Source: Hymenobacter persicinus (lineage in GTDB: Bacteria > Bacteroidota > Bacteroidia > Cytophagales > Hymenobacteraceae). Taken from it: a DNA stretch of 64,000 nt. How positions within the stretch are numbered: the stretch's first letter is position 1; each line of letters begins with the position of its first letter. The position numbers and the translations under genes were made by a program. This document shows positions 42,868 to 50,775 of the stretch, piece by piece. The stretch is from positions 1-64,000 of the forward strand of contig NZ_SEWE01000017.1 in assembly GCF_004167665.1 (NCBI RefSeq), read 5' to 3'. The notes beneath the pieces were generated by a model. That model did no database searches and was not told the origin of the DNA. It saw nothing but the letters and a program-made list of their open reading frames with translations.

Positions 42868-42875
42868 TAAATTTG
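42868..42875 (+). promoter_or_regulatory. -7 element for the 42950 gene
   Basis: TAAATTTG, about 75 bases before the ATG. It lies in an AT-rich gap of 286 bases (42664-42949) in which no gene was seen. Confidence 0.45.
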
Positions 42876-42949
42876 GTGAGCCAGTCAGCCCACGATAGTG
42901 CTGGCCTTTTCTTTTGTAAACTCTTTCTTTTCAACCTTTTCATTGCAAT

Positions 42950-43660
42950 ATGAAACCAGGTGTACTTCTCTCCCTACTGTTGGTGTGTGTAATGACGGTG
43001 ACGGGCTACGCCCAAAAGTCGCCCGTAGACGAGACGGACATGGCCATCAAGGGCATTCCCCGCAAAGGCCAACGCGTTACGATTCAGCTGGATAGCAAAC
43101 GCGTCGATGATTCGTGGCAGAAACAGCTGAGCGAAAAGTTCGGCAGCAAATTCAAAGCCGATAAAGGTGTCTACACCATGGACGGCGTGGTTATCGAAGA
43201 CATTTCGAAAACCCCTATCCGCGTTATCAGCAAAGTGGACGCCACGCCAACCGGTACCACCGTATGGTGGTCGATTGACTTGGGCAACGCCTACCTGAGC
43301 AAAGATGCCACGCCGGTGCAGTGGAAGTCGTCGGAGAAGTACCTGAAGGACTTCGCCCGCATGCTCTACCGCGAAGACTTGGCCGTGCAGGTTGCCGAAG
43401 CCGAAAAAGCGCTGGTATCGTCGCAAAACAACCACATGGCTGTTATCTCGAAGGCTGACGCCATCAAGAAGGACATTGAGAAGAACAAGCTCAAGAAGCA
43501 GGAAATTCAGCAGCAGCTGGCCGCTAACGCCGCCGAACTGCTCCAGTACAACAACCTGATTGACATGAACCTCAAGGAGCAGGAAGCTGCCCGCGCCGAC
43601 ATTGTCAACATGCGCGTAGCCCTGGAAGCCGTGAAGGACCGCATGAACAAGATTGAGTAG
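42950..43660 (+). CDS. Exported protein with C-terminal coiled coil, unknown function
   Basis: The product has 236 residues with a signal peptide (MKPGVLLSLLLVCVMTVTGYAQ). Residues 25-130 are a beta-rich domain (IKGIPRKGQRVTIQLDSKRVDDSWQK, VYTMDGVVIEDIS, TTVWWSIDLGNAYLS). Residues 145-235 form a long helical coiled coil rich in Lys, Glu and Gln (EKNKLKKQEIQQQLAANAAELLQYNN). No family recognised. Periplasmic; the coiled coil suggests oligomerisation. Confidence 0.6.
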   Translation: MKPGVLLSLLLVCVMTVTGYAQKSPVDETDMAIKGIPRKGQRVTIQLDSKRVDDSWQKQLSEKFGSKFKADKGVYTMDGVVIEDISKTPIRVISKVDATPTGTTVWWSIDLGNAYLSKDATPVQWKSSEKYLKDFARMLYREDLAVQVAEAEKALVSSQNNHMAVISKADAIKKDIEKNKLKKQEIQQQLAANAAELLQYNNLIDMNLKEQEAARADIVNMRVALEAVKDRMNKIE

Positions 43661-43678
43661 TACTGCCCCGCTACCCAA

Positions 43679-43714
43679 CAAAAAAGCCCCGCCAGCACTG
43701 GCGGGGCTTTTTTG
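43679..43714 (+). terminator. Intrinsic terminator
   Basis: AAAAAAGCCCCGCCA pairs with TGGCGGGGCTTTTTT, between convergent genes. Confidence 0.85.
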
Positions 43715-43734
43715 CGTTTAAGCCGGCTGGGTTG

Positions 43735-44340
43735 TTACTGCATGGCCGCCCGGACCTGCTGCTGGACAAACTTTTCATCCTTCCAGCCTACAATGCGCAC
43801 CTCGCCGGGGGTGCCGCGGTGCTGAAACCAGAGCCGCAAAACTTCCTTGGCAGCCGGATAATGCTGCAGAAATTCGGCCCAGGTGGTGGTTTCGGGCAGA
43901 ATCTGCTGGCTGGGCCGGGCCGGAATGGCTAGCACCACCTGTTCGAGTAGGCCGGCCTCGTCGAGCAGCAGCATGCCGATGGGCAGCACTTCGAGCACCG
44001 TACCCGCGGGCTGGCTTTCGGCCAGCACCAGCACGCCCAGGGGCCGGCCCGCCGGAAAGCCGGGGGCCGGTGCCGTGCGCGTGCCGGGCACGAAGCCGAA
44101 GTTGCCGGGGTAGGGCAGAAACTCTACCTGCCGGTCCTGACCCGCGCGCTGAATGCGCCGAAACTCCTTCGTGGCCGGGTCATACACCTGCTCGTGGTTG
44201 GTGCCGGCCGGAATTTCGACCACGACCTGCAGCAGCTTACGCTCCGCCGAAAAGGTCGGCAGCTGGGCGTAATCGGTCTGGCAGCCGACTACGCCCAACA
44301 GAGAGCCAACAAGCACGAAAGCAGCGCGGGGAAAGCGCAT
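43735..44340 (-). CDS. Inorganic pyrophosphatase-like lipoprotein with altered active site
   Basis: The product has 201 residues with a lipoprotein-type signal (MRFPRAAFVLVGSLLGVVGC, Cys20). The body matches soluble family I pyrophosphatase: VVEIPAGTNHEQVYDPATKEF, FLPYPGNFGFVPGT and LLLDEAGLLEQVVLAIP. The catalytic Mg-binding motif DGDPLDVLVL of true enzymes is replaced by AGRPLGVLVL at residues about 97-106, so three of the Asp ligands are missing. A later Asp (DEAG) is kept. It is therefore unlikely to hydrolyse pyrophosphate and may be a binding or structural protein. It follows the M1 peptidase by 13 bases. Confidence 0.75.
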   Translation of the reverse strand: MRFPRAAFVLVGSLLGVVGCQTDYAQLPTFSAERKLLQVVVEIPAGTNHEQVYDPATKEFRRIQRAGQDRQVEFLPYPGNFGFVPGTRTAPAPGFPAGRPLGVLVLAESQPAGTVLEVLPIGMLLLDEAGLLEQVVLAIPARPSQQILPETTTWAEFLQHYPAAKEVLRLWFQHRGTPGEVRIVGWKDEKFVQQQVRAAMQ

Positions 44341-44353
44341 AGCGAGGACGAAA

Positions 44354-47344
44354 TTATTGAGCCAATTGCTCGTTGAGCAGGCGGAACGGGTTCAGCTGGT
44401 TGAGCTTGAGCACGAAGCGGATGCGGTCCGTGAAGTCCTTACGGCCGCTGGGCAAGCCGTTTTCGTACATCGAGCCCGCCACGGGCAGATAAAGCTGGAG
44501 CACGTTTGGAATCACGGGCACCACCAGGCCCGCATCGTAGAAGATGTGCTGAGCCTGGGTTTTGCCGTTGGCCAAGGCGAAATACTCCCGGGTAGCACCT
44601 AGGTCGGCAAACAGGCTCAGGCCGGTTACCGGCAGGTCGGCCTGCACGTTGAGGGTACTCATCCAGCGCTGGCTGAACACGCCGCCCTGACCGCTTTGCA
44701 GCGGCATGTAGCCTTTGAAGGCGCCATCCCGGTCGTCGGTCTGGTGCACCTGGGCCGTGTAGGCATCCGAAATCTGCTGACGGTCCAGGAAGGCCGTCTG
44801 GCGGCGGTAGTCGGGGCTGCCGCTCAGGCCCATTACAAAGCCGCTGCTGTCGTTTTGCAGGAAGCGGCCCCCGAACAGGCGCACCGAAATCTTCTTCTTG
44901 CGGGCGTAATAGCGCTGGTAGTTGGCCGCGGCCCGCAGCAGCACGGCATTGCGCGAGCCGGTTTCCTGGGCAATAGAGGACGTGAGCTGGTTGAGTTCCA
45001 CGTGGGCGCCCCAAGTTTGCAGGGCATTGCCGGCCTTGACTTCGTACTCCAAGGTCTGAATGCTGGAAGTTTGCCCGAAGTCCTGGTTTTTAATGGCCGT
45101 GTTGGCAATCTTAATCATGTGCTGGGGCCGGTCAAAGGCGGACTTGGGCAGCAGGAACGTGATGCTGGGCTCCACCTTGCGGTACCGCTCGAAGCGCTGC
45201 ACCGTCAGGCCGGTTACGATCTGGCGGGCCACCGAGCCGGGCAGCACGTTCACGTTGACCGTGGCCACGCCGTTGAGCTCCCTCTGGTTGAAGCTGTACA
45301 TCGGCATGAGCAGGTAATTCAGGTTTTTATTCACCAGCGGGCTGTTGTAGAAGGCCGCGCCGAGCATGAACTTGTCGGAGGTGTTGGCCCCCAGTACTGG
45401 CGCCCAGTTCAGGGTGCTCCGGTCCCAGCGCTCCACGCTGGCTAGGGGCTTGATCTGTAGCTTCTCGAAGCCGCGGAAGGCCCCGCTAACCTTCATCCGG
45501 TCGTCGCGGCGGTTTAGCTCGGGCGTCAGATAAGCGGCGTCCACCACCACTGCGGCCACGCCCGCGCGGCGGAAGTCGAGCTGGGTTTCGTCTTCGCCGT
45601 CTTCAATGCCAATCAGCGGGGTCCACTGGGTTTCGAGGATTTTACCCTGAGCGTCCACGGTGGAAACCGGCACGGCAAACGGAGCCGGGGAGTCGTTGCG
45701 GATCAGCACCTTCACCTGGCTGTCGGTTACCTGCATATCCGACACGGCCGCGTCGTAGTGGGCCGTACCCTGGAGCATGTCCTTGAAAAACCAGTCCAGC
45801 TTCTGCCCCGTCGATTCCTCGAACACGGCCTGCATGTCCTCGGGGTAGGGGTGCTTAAACTGCCACTTGTCGTAGTAGGCGTGCATGGCCTTGTCGAACG
45901 TGTCCTGGCCTAGGTAGCCGGCCAGGTACTTCAGCAGGGCCGCCGTTTTGCCGTACATGATGAAGCCGTAGTTCAGCATGCCGTAGTCGGCGGAGGTGAC
46001 GCCGCTCACGGGCTGGTCGAGGCCGCGGCTGGCGACCATCTGGTAGGGCAGCTGGTTCAGGGCCGAAGCATTGAGTCCGTCAATCCCAATCAGGCCCGCC
46101 ACGGTCTTGGACTTGAGCACCATGCTGAAGTCGCCGGCCAGCGAGTCGGTGCGGGAAGCCACGCGGTTTTCCACGTAGGAGTTCACGCCCTCGTCCATCC
46201 AGCCGAAGTCCCGCTCGTTGGAGCCCAGAATACCGTAGAACCAGTTGTGGCCCACTTCGTGAATAATGGCCGAGGGCATCGTCACGGTCACCATCGGGTA
46301 TTCCATGCCCGAGCCGGCGCTCAGGGCGCCATCCACGGCCGTAGCGGCGGAGTAAGGGTATTCGCCCACCCACTGCGAGTAGTACGTCACGGCCTCGTTC
46401 ACTTCCTGCAGGCCTTTCACCCACTTCAGCGCGTCAGAGTTGGTGAACAGCACCCAGGTGGTCACGGCCCGGCCCGAAGGCAGCGTGACGCCGCTTTTGA
46501 GCACGTTGAAGCGCTTGTCGGCAAACCAGGCGAAGTCGTGCACGCGGTCCTGCTGGTAGCGCAGGGTTTTGGTTTCAGGAGCCGAGGCCGGGAATTTCAG
46601 GTCGGTGCCGAAGTCGGCCTCGGTCTTTTTCAGGGCCGTGGCCGCCGCTAGTTGGTCCATGCGCTGGAGCTCGTCGGGGTTTTGCAGTACGCCGGTGGCG
46701 CCCACAGTGTAGTTGGCGGGCAGGGTGATGCGCACGTCAAACGAGCCAAACTCGGAGTAGAACTCGCCCTGGTCGAGGTAGGGCATTGGGTGCCAGCCCT
46801 TCTGGTCGTAAACGGCCGGCTTGGGGTACCACTGCGAAATCTGGTAGGACTGCCCCACGTGGCCGAAGCGGGAAAAGGAGTCCGGAATTTTCACCCGGAA
46901 GGGCGTAGTGATGGTGGCCTTGGCGCCCGGGGCCAGGGGCTGGGGCAAAATCAGCTTGGCAATGTCGGGGTTCTGCGGGTCGTAGCTGAGCTGGGCTGGC
47001 TGGCCGTTGACCTTGAAGTCGAGCTGGTCGATAAAGCCGCGCTGCTCGGGCTTGGCAAACTGAAACTTGCGCTTACCGTTGCGCAGCTGCTGCTTGGCAA
47101 AGGCCGTGGAGTTGTTTTTGTAGGCGTTGGGCCAGAGGTGAAACCAGACGAAGGTGAGCTGGTCGGGCGAGTGGTTGGTATACTGGATTTCCTCGGTGCC
47201 GGTCAGCAGCTGCTGCTGGTCGTCGAGGGTCACGTCAATCGAATAATTGGCTTCCTGTTGCCAATACCCGGTGCGGGCAGTGGCCTGCGCCTGGCTGAGC
47301 AGGGGCAGGGCGGCCAGCACCAAGCCAGCGAAGAATTTTTTCAT
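44354..47344 (-). CDS. M1 metallopeptidase with C-terminal beta-barrel-like domain
   Basis: The product has 996 residues with signal peptide (MKKFFAGLVLAALPLLSQAQ). The M1 peptidase part spans about residues 20-560. Catalytic zinc motif HEVGHNWFYGILGSNERDFGWMDEG gives His362, His366 and a Glu near 385, and the upstream substrate motif GSGMEYP corresponds to the GxMEN loop. From about residue 600 to the end the sequence alternates like outer-membrane strands (KFMLGAAFYNSPLVNKN, VRLFGGRFLQND, LSLFADLGATREYFA, IFYDAGLVVPVIPNVLQLYLPV). The peptidase may thus be displayed on or secreted by a barrel. The barrel assignment is inference. The pyrophosphatase-like gene follows at 13 bases. Confidence 0.85.
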   Translation of the reverse strand: MKKFFAGLVLAALPLLSQAQATARTGYWQQEANYSIDVTLDDQQQLLTGTEEIQYTNHSPDQLTFVWFHLWPNAYKNNSTAFAKQQLRNGKRKFQFAKPEQRGFIDQLDFKVNGQPAQLSYDPQNPDIAKLILPQPLAPGAKATITTPFRVKIPDSFSRFGHVGQSYQISQWYPKPAVYDQKGWHPMPYLDQGEFYSEFGSFDVRITLPANYTVGATGVLQNPDELQRMDQLAAATALKKTEADFGTDLKFPASAPETKTLRYQQDRVHDFAWFADKRFNVLKSGVTLPSGRAVTTWVLFTNSDALKWVKGLQEVNEAVTYYSQWVGEYPYSAATAVDGALSAGSGMEYPMVTVTMPSAIIHEVGHNWFYGILGSNERDFGWMDEGVNSYVENRVASRTDSLAGDFSMVLKSKTVAGLIGIDGLNASALNQLPYQMVASRGLDQPVSGVTSADYGMLNYGFIMYGKTAALLKYLAGYLGQDTFDKAMHAYYDKWQFKHPYPEDMQAVFEESTGQKLDWFFKDMLQGTAHYDAAVSDMQVTDSQVKVLIRNDSPAPFAVPVSTVDAQGKILETQWTPLIGIEDGEDETQLDFRRAGVAAVVVDAAYLTPELNRRDDRMKVSGAFRGFEKLQIKPLASVERWDRSTLNWAPVLGANTSDKFMLGAAFYNSPLVNKNLNYLLMPMYSFNQRELNGVATVNVNVLPGSVARQIVTGLTVQRFERYRKVEPSITFLLPKSAFDRPQHMIKIANTAIKNQDFGQTSSIQTLEYEVKAGNALQTWGAHVELNQLTSSIAQETGSRNAVLLRAAANYQRYYARKKKISVRLFGGRFLQNDSSGFVMGLSGSPDYRRQTAFLDRQQISDAYTAQVHQTDDRDGAFKGYMPLQSGQGGVFSQRWMSTLNVQADLPVTGLSLFADLGATREYFALANGKTQAQHIFYDAGLVVPVIPNVLQLYLPVAGSMYENGLPSGRKDFTDRIRFVLKLNQLNPFRLLNEQLAQ

Positions 47345-47488
47345 GTAAGAGAATCAGGTAAAACAAAAGCGCAGCGAAAGTACGTTTTCGGCCCGGAAAA
47401 GCTGCGGTATGGATAACCCTGGTTGGGGCCGGCCGTTAAGCCTGCTGAAGATAAGCTGCTAACCTAATCACCTAACCCCCCAGCTGCC

Positions 47489-47884
47489 ATGGAAAAGACC
47501 GAAGTTCAAAACCAAGTACACCTCGATGCGGCCACCGCTCTGCTGACCGGCAACCTGCAGGAAGGAGCCGAGCGTTCCGGCCTCGACAACACCCTGCAGC
47601 GCTGGATTCAGGATATCAAGGATGCCAACAACCCCGAGTTTCACCAGGTCGTGGTCGACCTGCAGGAGCTGAAGGCCCACATGGGCTCGGGCACCTACGA
47701 CAAGGACATCATCGGCCGCCTGCTGAATCGTCTGGGCGAGAATACCGTCAAGGCCGCCGTCTTTGCCGAAGGAAACACCAAGCCCCGCGTGGAGCAGCTT
47801 GGCGAAGCCCTGCTGGCTGCCGCTAAGCAGGTGCAGCACCCCGGCACCGCCAACTCTGCCGAGCATGACCTGCAAAACAGCTAA
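47489..47884 (+). CDS. Conserved hypothetical small soluble protein
   Basis: The product has 131 residues with mixed charge and helix-rich content (LQEGAERSGLDNTLQRWIQDIKD, VDLQELKAHMGSGTYDKDIIGRLLNRLGENTVKAAVFAEGNTKPRVEQLGEALLAAAKQ). No signal peptide and no known motif. I recall similar proteins in Hymenobacter but no function. Ends at a strong terminator. Confidence 0.6.
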   Translation: MEKTEVQNQVHLDAATALLTGNLQEGAERSGLDNTLQRWIQDIKDANNPEFHQVVVDLQELKAHMGSGTYDKDIIGRLLNRLGENTVKAAVFAEGNTKPRVEQLGEALLAAAKQVQHPGTANSAEHDLQNS

Positions 47885-47913
47885 GCCAATGGCTTGGCAC
47901 CAAATGCCTGAAC

Positions 47914-47952
47914 ACGAAAAAGCCGGCTCCTGGAAAGGGGCCGGCTTTTTTG
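47914..47952. terminator. Bidirectional terminator
   Basis: AAAAAGCCGGCTCC pairs with GGGGCCGGCTTTTTT, between the small gene (+) and rplS (-). Confidence 0.8.
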
Positions 47953-47982
47953 ATGCTGGTATCTTTTCCCGAAGGAAAACGA

Positions 47983-48339
47983 TTAACCGCGACGCTCTTT
48001 GATCTTGGCTGCTTTGCCCGACAGGCCGCGCAGGTAGAACAGACGGGCGCGACGTACTTTACCGCGGCGCACCAGCTCGACTTTCTCGATGTTGGGCGAC
48101 AGCAGCGGGAAAATCCGCTCGGTGCCGATCTGGTTGGAAATCTTGCGCACGGTGAAGGTTTCGCCGTTCGTGCTGGGGTTTTTCCGCTGAATCACAACGC
48201 CCTGGAACTGCTGAATGCGCTCCTTGTTGCCTTCGCGAATTTTCACGTGCACGTTAACGGTGTCGCCGGCGGCGAAAGCAGGGAAGCTGGCGCGGCGCTC
48301 CTGGGACTCCTGCTGGATAAAATCGAGTAGTACGCTCAT
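47983..48339 (-). CDS. rplS: Ribosomal protein L19
   Basis: This is a 118-residue large-subunit protein at the 30S/50S interface. The motif [25 protein letters not shown] and [51 protein letters not shown] match L19. In most bacteria it follows trmD in the rpsP-rimM-trmD-rplS operon; here the trmD-rplS gap is 217 bases and holds a repeat and a separate strong promoter. Confidence 0.96.
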   Translation of the reverse strand: MSVLLDFIQQESQERRASFPAFAAGDTVNVHVKIREGNKERIQQFQGVVIQRKNPSTNGETFTVRKISNQIGTERIFPLLSPNIEKVELVRRGKVRRARLFYLRGLSGKAAKIKERRG

Positions 48340-48398
48340 GACTGAAAAAAACTAGAAAAAGGACGGCGCCGCCGCCCGGGGTTTCACTTAAGGAGGCG

Positions 48399-48430
48399 CA
48401 AATATAGCGCTCTGTTTTGATGATTACAAA
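48399..48430 (-). promoter_or_regulatory. Bacteroidota promoter for rplS (-33 TTTG, -7 TATATTTG)
   Basis: On the minus strand, TTTG (48430-48427) is followed after 20 bases by TATATTTG (48406-48399), a near-ideal Bacteroidota promoter. The repeat element starts 11 bases upstream of the -33. Confidence 0.7.
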
Positions 48431-48440
48431 TCAAGGAGAG

Positions 48441-48556
48441 AAATGGTGAGTTGGTGAAATAGTGAGTGTTATTCTGCTGGCACCGTTGGCGCGGAACTAC
48501 GTCCACCCACGCCGCCAGAACAGCCACTCACCATCTCGCCGTTTCACTATCTCACT
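48441..48556. repeat. Octamer-arm inverted element, copy 2
   Basis: The left arm (AATGGTGAGTTGGTGAAATA) and right arm (CACTCACCATCTCGCC ... CTATCTCACTTC) enclose a core beginning TTCTGCTGGCACCG and containing TTGGCGCGG, ending CCAGAACAG. It begins exactly at the base after the trmD stop and runs up to the rplS promoter. Confidence 0.75.
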
Positions 48557-49234
48557 TCACTCCCCCAGTAGGTCGGGGCGGCGCTGGCGGGTGCGCTCCA
48601 GGGCCTGGTCGTGCCGCCAGATTTCGATCTGGGGCGTGTTGCCGGAAAGCAGGATGTCGGGCACTTTCTCGCCCCGCCACTCCGCGGGCCGGGTGTAGAT
48701 GGGCGGGGCCAGCAGGTTGTCCTGAAACGAGTCGCTCAGCGCCGATTCCTCGTTGCCGAGCACGCCGGGCAGCAGCCGGACCACGGCATCGGTGAGAATG
48801 GCGGCGCCCAGCTCGCCGCCGCTGAGCACGTAGTCGCCCACGCTGATTTCGTGGGTGATGTAGGCCTTGCGGATCCGCTCGTCGATGCCCTTGTAGTGCC
48901 CGCAGAGGATGAGCAGGTTCTGAGCCAGCGAAAAGCGGTTGACCAGCGGCTGCCGGAGCGTTTCGCCGTCGGGTGTCATGTAAATAACCGCGTCATAGGA
49001 GCGCTGGGCCAGCAGGCCGTCCAGGCAGGCCGCAATGGGCTCCACGCGCAGCACCATGCCGGCCCCGCCCCCAAACACGTAATCGTCAATCTGCCCGTGC
49101 TTGTTGATGGCAAACTGCCGCAGGTCGTGGACGTGAATTTCGGCTAGGCCCTTGTCCTGGGCCCGCTTCACGATGGAAACCCCGAACGGGCTGGTCAGCA
49201 GCTCCGGCTGGCAGGTTACGATGTCGACGCGCAT
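48557..49234 (-). CDS. trmD: tRNA (guanosine(37)-N1)-methyltransferase
   Basis: This is a 225-residue SPOUT-class methyltransferase that makes m1G37 next to the anticodon, preventing frameshifting. The trefoil-knot SAM site is visible as LSGGELGAAILTDAVVRLLPGVLGNEESAL, and the N-terminus MRVDIVTCQPELLTSPF matches TrmD. It starts 5 bases after the rimM stop. A repeat element begins at its stop codon. Confidence 0.95.
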   Translation of the reverse strand: MRVDIVTCQPELLTSPFGVSIVKRAQDKGLAEIHVHDLRQFAINKHGQIDDYVFGGGAGMVLRVEPIAACLDGLLAQRSYDAVIYMTPDGETLRQPLVNRFSLAQNLLILCGHYKGIDERIRKAYITHEISVGDYVLSGGELGAAILTDAVVRLLPGVLGNEESALSDSFQDNLLAPPIYTRPAEWRGEKVPDILLSGNTPQIEIWRHDQALERTRQRRPDLLGE

Positions 49235-49239
49235 GCCGC

Positions 49240-49851
49240 TTATTGTTTAGCCGTCGGCTCGTCGTCGAGCTCGGGGCCGTCGAACTCGTCGGGCTCGTCC
49301 TTCTCGCGCGAAGCGGGGGTGAGGTAGACGTCGAGCAAGCCCTCGGGCAGGTTCACAAACAGCTTCTTGGCTTCGTGGTCGGCCCGGGTCACGACTTCGC
49401 CCACCACGGGCACCAGAATTTCCTGGCCCTGGTAGCGCATGCCCATCAGATCCTGCTGGGGCATCTCGTAGAAGGTTTCTACCGTGCCCAGTTCGCCCAG
49501 TGTTTCATCGACCACGAGGTAGCCAATCACGTCGTGGAAATAGAACTGGTCGTCTTCTAGCTCGGGCAGTTCGGTCAGAGGGCGGTAGAGCTTGGCGTTG
49601 CGCAGGGGCTCGGCGGCTTCGATGGTGTCGAAGCCCTTAAGCTTGAGCAGGGCGCGGTTGTCGGCGTGGGGCTGGAGCTTTTCCACGGCGTACTCGGTCA
49701 GCTTGCCGGGCGCGGTGGGCATCTCCAGATACACGGACTTGAGCTTGCGGTAATCGTCGAGGTCATTCACGTCCAGGAAGGCCATCACGAAGCCCTTCAG
49801 GCCGTGCGTTTTGCCGATGGAGCCCAGCTGGTAACAATCGTCGAGGTTCAT
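49240..49851 (-). CDS. rimM: 16S rRNA maturation factor RimM
   Basis: This is a 203-residue protein. The N-terminal RimM domain is LGSIGKTHGLKGFVMAFL and the C-terminal PRC barrel is DVIGYLVVDETLGELGTVETFYEMPQQDLMGM ... EILVPVVGEVVTRADHEAKKLFVNLPEGLLDVYL. It acts in 30S head assembly and binds S19. The C-terminal acidic tail (EFDGPELDDEP) is longer than usual. Its gene is preceded by a stem-loop and T-run after rpsP. Confidence 0.93.
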   Translation of the reverse strand: MNLDDCYQLGSIGKTHGLKGFVMAFLDVNDLDDYRKLKSVYLEMPTAPGKLTEYAVEKLQPHADNRALLKLKGFDTIEAAEPLRNAKLYRPLTELPELEDDQFYFHDVIGYLVVDETLGELGTVETFYEMPQQDLMGMRYQGQEILVPVVGEVVTRADHEAKKLFVNLPEGLLDVYLTPASREKDEPDEFDGPELDDEPTAKQ

Positions 49852-49877
49852 AATCAGGGGTGCTTACCGGGGTGGGG

Positions 49878-49957
49878 AAAAAAAGAAGAGGTGACCAGGA
49901 GCCGTCGTTCGTTCAGCCGCCGCAGCTGCTGAATTTCGGAGCCCCTAGTCACCTCTT
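49878..49957 (-). terminator. Putative attenuator between rpsP and rimM
   Basis: On the minus strand AAGAGGTGAC (49957-49948) pairs perfectly with GTCACCTCTT (49895-49886). Within the loop TTCAGC and GCTGAA can form a second stem. The outer stem is followed by C and then seven T (49884-49878). It lies between rpsP and rimM with no TAnnTTTG promoter after it, so rimM and trmD expression would depend on readthrough. Confidence 0.6.
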
Positions 49958-49974
49958 ACCTAACTACCTAAAAA

Positions 49975-50517
49975 CTAGGCGCCGGCTTCTTCAGTCGTTT
50001 CGGCCGGAGCTTCAGCTTCGGTCGTTTCGCCTTCAGCAGCTTCTGCTACGGGAGCAGGAGGCGTGTTTTTCTTGCGGATAGCCTCGGCGCGAGCCTCTTT
50101 CACTTTGGTCTCAGCAGCCAGGGCAGCCTTTTTGGCTTCGTCCTTAGCCGAGCCCAGCGACGTGCGCTTGCTCTCGATTTTGCTGTCTTTCTGCTCTTTC
50201 CAAGCGGTGAAACGCTCGTCGGCAACGTCCTGCGAAATGGCACCTTTGATAACACCCAGCTGCAGGTGCTTGCGGTACAATACGCCACGGTAAGAAAGCA
50301 TTGCGCGAACCGTATCGGTTGGCTGCGCACCCTTCATGATCCAATCAAAGGCTTTGTCGCCGTCGAAGTTGATCGAAGCAGGGTTGGTGTTGGGGTCGTA
50401 GGTACCGATTTTCTCGATGAAACGGCCGTCGCGGGGGGCGCGGGCGTCAGCTACTACGATGTCGAATTGAGCGGCCTTCTTACGGCCACGACGGGCGAGG
50501 CGGATTTTAACTGCCAT
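49975..50517 (-). CDS. rpsP: Ribosomal protein S16 with long C-terminal extension
   Basis: The product has 180 residues; E. coli S16 has 82. The conserved part is [43 protein letters not shown] and [27 protein letters not shown]. After about residue 85 comes a charged helix ([38 protein letters not shown]) and an Ala/Glu/Pro tail. Extended S16 proteins are known in Bacteroidota. First gene of the rpsP-rimM-trmD run. Confidence 0.95.
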   Translation of the reverse strand: MAVKIRLARRGRKKAAQFDIVVADARAPRDGRFIEKIGTYDPNTNPASINFDGDKAFDWIMKGAQPTDTVRAMLSYRGVLYRKHLQLGVIKGAISQDVADERFTAWKEQKDSKIESKRTSLGSAKDEAKKAALAAETKVKEARAEAIRKKNTPPAPVAEAAEGETTEAEAPAETTEEAGA

Positions 50518-50569
50518 AAACCGGGTTGGTTAAGCGACGCAGCTCGTGCGTCTGGTTGAAAATGAGGTG

Positions 50570-50577
50570 CAAAGGTA
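50570..50577 (-). promoter_or_regulatory. -7 element for rpsP
   Basis: TACCTTTG on the minus strand, 53 bases before the ATG. Its -33 region lies within a solo octamer-repeat arm. Confidence 0.55.
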
Positions 50578-50584
50578 GGGGAAA

Positions 50585-50613
50585 AGGTGAAGTTGTGAAA
50601 GGTGAAATTGTGA
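50585..50613. repeat. Solo arm of the octamer element upstream of rpsP
   Basis: GGTGAAGTTGTGAAAGGTGA and a further GAAATTGTGA match the left-arm units. I see no opposite arm or core nearby. Confidence 0.6.
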
Positions 50614-50677
50614 TTGGGCCCGCTTTAAATAGGAAAGGGTGGCGCACGGCCCGTAACGGCGGAAATGCGGCATAAAA

Positions 50678-50712
50678 TAAGCCCCGGCTGCTAAAGCAAC
50701 CGGGGCTTGTTA
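50678..50712 (-). terminator. Terminator after the desaturase gene
   Basis: AAGCCCCGGCTGC pairs with GCAACCGGGGCTT (one mismatch); on the minus strand TTATTTTATG follows. Confidence 0.65.
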
Positions 50713-50775
50713 AGTAGGCCAGTGGGGCCGGCCGTTGAGTAGCAACTCACCACGAGCCCAGGCATAATTTCCTCC

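Noticed and set aside
42664..42949. tRNA or small RNA gene in the AT-rich gap
   Set aside because: No cloverleaf or conserved structure could be found; only a TAAATTTG promoter is supported.
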